Below are positions 60,143 through 64,000 of a DNA stretch of 64,000 nt, piece after piece. The DNA lies in NCBI RefSeq assembly GCF_000827885.1, contig NZ_JTKH01000008.1, positions 124,001 through 188,000 of the forward strand, read 5' to 3'. The notes under the pieces were generated by a model. It had not been told where the DNA came from, made no database searches, and saw nothing but the letters and a program-made list of their open reading frames with translations. A program made the translations under genes and the position numbers. Position 1 is the stretch's first letter, and each line of letters starts with the position of its first letter. The DNA comes from Vibrio renipiscarius (lineage in GTDB: Bacteria; Pseudomonadota; Gammaproteobacteria; Enterobacterales; Vibrionaceae).

Positions 60143-61471
60143 TTATTTACCATCACGCTTTACAAAAAGAGCCATCGACTCTAAATGCGCAGTGTGCGGG
60201 AACATATCTAACATGCCTAACTTTTCCAACTGATATCCTTGTTTCAGCAAACTTTGGCTGTCACGGGCAAGCGTAGCAGGATTACATGAAACATAAACCA
60301 CGCGACGAGCGCCTAATCGAGCCAATTGATCCACTATACCACTTGCGCCCGCTCTAGCTGGATCGAGCAGTATCTTATCAAACTTTTCACTTGCCCACGG
60401 CTGAGATGACAAATCTTGTTCTAAATTTGCTTGGTAGAACAGAGCATTGTCTAACTGATTCAGTGCTGCGTTACTTTGCGCCTTTTCAACCATCGCATCC
60501 ACGCCTTCCACACCAACGACCGCTTTAACTTGCTTAGCGATAGGCAGGCTAAAGTTGCCTAAACCACAGAACAAATCCAAAACACGATCATTGCCATCAA
60601 GATCTAACCAAGCAAGCGCCTGCTCAACCATTTGTTGGTTCACCTTTTGGTTAACCTGAATAAAGTTATTAGGTGCAAATGGAATGGTCGTGCCGGTTTC
60701 AAGATAATGCGCTTCTTGCCCTAACACACGGTCGAGCTGATCAGTTTGTGGCATTAAATACAGCGTTGCGTTGTACTTTACAGCAAAGGCTTCAAGTTGC
60801 TTTTGCTCTTTATTCGTTAGCGGGCTTAGGTGACGTAACACCATGACGTTGGTGTTATCACCTTTCACCAGTTCAATATGTCCGATCGACTCTTGACGAG
60901 TAAAACCTTGCAGCAATTGATGCAACTCAGGCAGCATCGCATTCAGTTCTGGCGCCAGTACCGGACAATGGGTGACATCGACTATTTGCTTACTTTGCTT
61001 ACGGCGGAAACCAAATTGCAATTGACGCGTTTTTTTATCAAGCATCACACTGATACGAGCACGACGACGGTAGCCCAAGCCTTCTCCTGAAATGGCCGAC
61101 TCTAGCGCTAACGTCTGGCCTGAAAACTTACTCATCAAATCTGACAGGGTTTGTTGCTTGTATTCTAACTGGGACTCTAAGCCAAGATGCTGCATGTTAC
61201 AGCCACCACATTGGTCGTAGACTGGGCAAAATGGCTTAACTCGTTGCTCGCTTGCTTTTTGTACTTTAATCAAACTCGCGCGAGAAAATTTACTCTTCTC
61301 TTCGATGAGTTGAACCAGTACTTGCTCACCTGGCAATGCGCCATCAATGAAGATTGGCTTGCCCTTTTGAAAGCAGATACCAGCCCCTTGGTGATCCAAT
61401 TTATCCACCGTCATCGATTGATGTTTGGTATTAAGTTGTGTTTTCTTCTTCGGTTGGAAAAATTGCGCCAT
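60143..61471 (-). CDS. rlmD: 23S rRNA (uracil(1939)-C5)-methyltransferase RlmD
   Basis: RlmD (RumA) methylates U1939 of 23S rRNA. From ATG 61471 the product is 442 residues. It has a TRAM domain (about 15-75), the 4Fe-4S cysteines in [16 protein letters not shown] with a fourth Cys in VTHCPVLAP, the SAM motif [13 protein letters not shown] and the catalytic Cys in [14 protein letters not shown] longer in-frame ATG at 61534 adds unrelated residues and was rejected. It lies 77 bases upstream of relA, probably co-transcribed, and diverges from barA. Confidence 0.96.
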   Translation of the reverse strand: MAQFFQPKKKTQLNTKHQSMTVDKLDHQGAGICFQKGKPIFIDGALPGEQVLVQLIEEKSKFSRASLIKVQKASEQRVKPFCPVYDQCGGCNMQHLGLESQLEYKQQTLSDLMSKFSGQTLALESAISGEGLGYRRRARISVMLDKKTRQLQFGFRRKQSKQIVDVTHCPVLAPELNAMLPELHQLLQGFTRQESIGHIELVKGDNTNVMVLRHLSPLTNKEQKQLEAFAVKYNATLYLMPQTDQLDRVLGQEAHYLETGTTIPFAPNNFIQVNQKVNQQMVEQALAWLDLDGNDRVLDLFCGLGNFSLPIAKQVKAVVGVEGVDAMVEKAQSNAALNQLDNALFYQANLEQDLSSQPWASEKFDKILLDPARAGASGIVDQLARLGARRVVYVSCNPATLARDSQSLLKQGYQLEKLGMLDMFPHTAHLESMALFVKRDGK

Positions 61472-61630
61472 GCTCTGTGCCTGCTCTCTATTGCTGCAAA
61501 TAGTCCAGGCATCACCTTTTAGAGCCTGGATCATTGTATGAGCCGAGTGAGTTGATTATGCTTAACTCTTCGACGGCTCATTTTTATGATGGCTATTTTC
61601 CCATATCCACACCACGATGTTTAGACAATA

Positions 61631-64000
61631 ATGACCAGATATGGCTTACGCGCCCGCGTTATTACTCTCACTCTAGCGCCAACCCTTATAATCGGTTTGC
61701 TTCTGAGCGCAATTTTTTCATTTAACCGTTATCACGACCTAGAAAAACAAGTCATCAATTCTGGTTTAAGTATTATTGAACCACTCGCGATCGCCAGTGA
61801 AGATGGTTTAAAAAATAACAGTCGAGAGTCGGTTCGACGCATCATCAGCTACGCCCACAGAAAAAACTCTAAGTTTGTCCGTAGTATCGCGGTGTTTGAT
61901 TACAACCACGAACTCTTTGTGACCTCGAATTTCCACCCAAGTTTTGAATCGCTCACCTTTCCTCGTAATGAACCGATTCCACTTTTGGTCACCTCACACC
62001 TCAAAGAAAACACGCTGGTACTGCGCGCGCCGATCATCAGCGAGTCAGGCATTATTGCCAGCCCTCGAGGCCAACAAAACAATCCGGCGATGGGTTACAT
62101 CGCGATTGAACTCGACCTCTCCTCGCTACGATTGCAGCAATACCAAGAAATTTTCTCGGCCTTTTTAGTGCTATTGACCGGGCTTGGCTTGTCGGGTTTC
62201 TTCGCCATGCGCTTAATGCATGATGTCACCCGCCCGATTTCACACATGAAAAATATGGTCGACCGTATTCGTCGCGGCCATCTTGATGTGCGTATCGAAG
62301 GCAAAATGCACGGCGAATTAGACCAACTGAAAAACGGCATCAATGCGATGGCCGTATCGCTGTCTGAATACCACGTAGAAATGCAGCACAGTATCGATCA
62401 AGCCACATCAGATTTGCGTGAAACACTGGAACAGTTGGAAATCCAAAACGTTGAGTTAGATATTGCCAAAAAACGCGCCCAAGAAGCCGCGCGAGTAAAA
62501 TCGGAATTCTTAGCCAACATGTCGCACGAATTGCGCACGCCACTCAATGGGGTCATTGGCTTTACTCGACAAATGCTTAAAACCAAGCTCTCAAATAGTC
62601 AAACTGACTACCTGCAAACCATCGAGAAATCGGGCAACAATTTATTGACCATCATTAACGACATTCTGGATTTCTCGAAGTTGGAAGCAGGTAAACTGGC
62701 GCTGGAGAACATTCCGTTTGAGTTCCAAGAAACCTTAGAAGAGGTAGTGAACCTACAAGCCACCAGCGCACATGAAAAAGGGTTGGAAATCACACTCAAA
62801 ATTGACCCTAAAGTGCCGATCGGCCTTGTTGGTGATCCACTGCGCATCCAGCAAGTTCTGACCAACCTTGTCGGTAACTCGATTAAGTTCACGGAACGCG
62901 GCAACATTGATATCAGTGTTGAGTTGCGTTCACAAAAAGAAGATGCGGTCGAATTGCAGTTTATGGTGCGAGATACAGGCATCGGCATCTCAGAGCGCCA
63001 ACAAGCGCAATTGTTCCAAGCCTTTAGTCAGGCTGACGCCAGCATATCTCGCCGCTATGGCGGAACCGGCCTTGGCTTGGTCATTACCCAGAAACTGGTC
63101 AGCCAAATGGGGGGTGAGATCAGCCTAACCAGTCGCTTACACCAAGGTTCAACCTTCTGGTTCACGCTGCGTTTGCACACCACTGATATGCCGATGAGCG
63201 AGCTTATTGAGACTCAAGTATTGAATCAGCGTTCACTGCTGCTGGTTGAACCCAATATGCAAGCGGCTTCAATTACACGTCAAATGCTGGCTCAGCAAGG
63301 TTTAGTGGTCACCTACCGCTCATCACTACCGGATGAGATAGAACGATTTGATTATGTGTTACTGAACTTAGCGCCAAATCGCACCAATGAATTAGGGAAA
63401 GTAGAGAAACAAGTAGAGAAGGCGCTGCTGTGCGCTCCTCATGTGGTCGTAGGCACACCAAGTACCACATTGGCGCTCTCTGATCACCTGATTCAGAAAT
63501 ACCAGATTCACTGCGTGACAAAACCATTGTCACGTAAGAAATTACTTCAGACACTCGCGGCAAACCAAGAGAGCTTGCCAGACATCGAAATTGAAATACC
63601 GATCAGTACCCAGACCCAACCGCTGACGGTAATGGCCGTTGATGATAACCCAGCCAACCTGAAGCTGATCAGCGCGCTACTCGAAGAGCGAGTTGAACGT
63701 GTTGTGACATGCACCAATGGCAGCGATGCGGTTAAACAAGCCGAAAAACACCATTTCGATATCATCTTGATGGACATTCAAATGCCGCATATGGACGGCG
63801 TGACGGCTTGCGGCAAGATCAAACAAATCGAACTCAATGCAAACACGCCGATCATCGCTGTAACGGCACATGCGATGAGCGGTGAGCGAGAACGGTTACT
63901 CAACGCGGGAATGGACGACTATCTAACTAAGCCAATTGAAGAGCATGTACTGCAACAGGTTTTGATGCACTGGAGTCCGCACACCAAAGAAGATGAATTG
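61631..64000 (+). CDS. barA: Hybrid sensor kinase BarA/VarS (3' end outside window)
   Basis: BarA (VarS in V. cholerae) with UvrY/VarA activates Csr small RNAs. The 790 codons visible run without a stop to the last base. Two membrane segments (about 10-30 and 174-195) flank a periplasmic sensor region. HAMP (about 195-248) and the kinase core follow, with His299 in EFLANMSHELRTPLNGV and ATP-site motifs GNSIKFTERG, RDTGIGIS and GGTGLGL. A degenerate receiver-like segment comes next, then a true receiver with Asp715 (IILMDIQMPHMDG) and Lys in LTKPIEE. The expected C-terminal HPt domain lies beyond the window. It diverges from rlmD. Confidence 0.95.
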   Translation, partial: MTRYGLRARVITLTLAPTLIIGLLLSAIFSFNRYHDLEKQVINSGLSIIEPLAIASEDGLKNNSRESVRRIISYAHRKNSKFVRSIAVFDYNHELFVTSNFHPSFESLTFPRNEPIPLLVTSHLKENTLVLRAPIISESGIIASPRGQQNNPAMGYIAIELDLSSLRLQQYQEIFSAFLVLLTGLGLSGFFAMRLMHDVTRPISHMKNMVDRIRRGHLDVRIEGKMHGELDQLKNGINAMAVSLSEYHVEMQHSIDQATSDLRETLEQLEIQNVELDIAKKRAQEAARVKSEFLANMSHELRTPLNGVIGFTRQMLKTKLSNSQTDYLQTIEKSGNNLLTIINDILDFSKLEAGKLALENIPFEFQETLEEVVNLQATSAHEKGLEITLKIDPKVPIGLVGDPLRIQQVLTNLVGNSIKFTERGNIDISVELRSQKEDAVELQFMVRDTGIGISERQQAQLFQAFSQADASISRRYGGTGLGLVITQKLVSQMGGEISLTSRLHQGSTFWFTLRLHTTDMPMSELIETQVLNQRSLLLVEPNMQAASITRQMLAQQGLVVTYRSSLPDEIERFDYVLLNLAPNRTNELGKVEKQVEKALLCAPHVVVGTPSTTLALSDHLIQKYQIHCVTKPLSRKKLLQTLAANQESLPDIEIEIPISTQTQPLTVMAVDDNPANLKLISALLEERVERVVTCTNGSDAVKQAEKHHFDIILMDIQMPHMDGVTACGKIKQIELNANTPIIAVTAHAMSGERERLLNAGMDDYLTKPIEEHVLQQVLMHWSPHTKEDEL

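Overview
The window is a gene-dense stretch of a gamma-proteobacterial chromosome, almost certainly a Vibrio. Pointers to Vibrio are the biofilm regulator VpsR, a RocS-type GGDEF/EAL protein, ArcA, the ExeA/ExeB secretin-assembly pair, and the neighbourhoods ygiF/glnE/hldE, cca/eno/pyrG/mazG/relA/rlmD/barA and nlpI/pnp/rpsO. The content is mostly core housekeeping. I see no prophage, integron, CRISPR array, tRNA, rRNA or intact insertion sequence. The only recognisable dispersed repeat is one ERIC-like element.

Layout. 1-5530: the 3' part of tolC, then vpsR and the prfB-lysS operon, with an intact RF2 programmed frameshift. 5690-13450: brnQ, trmN6, srmB, prfC, holD-rimI and yhbS-ubiT. 13640-17740: the c-di-GMP enzyme gene rocS, lying between ubiT and ubiU-ubiV, which together serve O2-independent ubiquinone synthesis. 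17990-21113: a UshA-type periplasmic nucleotidase and an unrecognised protein with two zinc-ribbon-like motifs and a helix-turn-helix. 21135-22958: a MarR regulator and a MATE pump, each preceded by the same palindromic operator. 23065-26828: nlpI, pnp (long RNase III-type leader hairpin) and rpsO. 27065-30289: mtnN, cbiB, btuF and yadS. 30371-35244: thrCBA with a leader peptide and attenuator. 35504-37911: a small predicted outer-membrane protein, an RraA-like protein and arcA with a perfect FNR box. 38104-46485: hldE, ERIC element, glnE, a chemoreceptor, a voltage-gated-type K+ channel and ygiF. 46685-49538: a PhoU-like protein with a Pit transporter, then ygiM. 49650-52066: exeB and exeA. 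52156-64000: cca, eno, pyrG, mazG, relA, rlmD and the 5' part of barA/varS, cut by the window edge.

Functional themes. Several genes act in respiratory or redox adaptation (arcA, ubiT/U/V). Others act in signalling that leads to biofilm or virulence control (vpsR, rocS, barA/varS, relA). Translation factors are prominent (lysS, prfB, prfC, rpsO, srmB, trmN6, rimI, rlmD, cca).

Most non-coding signals are classical: bidirectional and simple terminators, the thr attenuator, the RF2 frameshift site and the pnp leader. No clearly new multi-gene system is visible. The least explained items are the zinc-ribbon/HTH protein at 19593-21113, the palindromes in the vpsR leader, and the roughly 200-nt structured region downstream of prfC.
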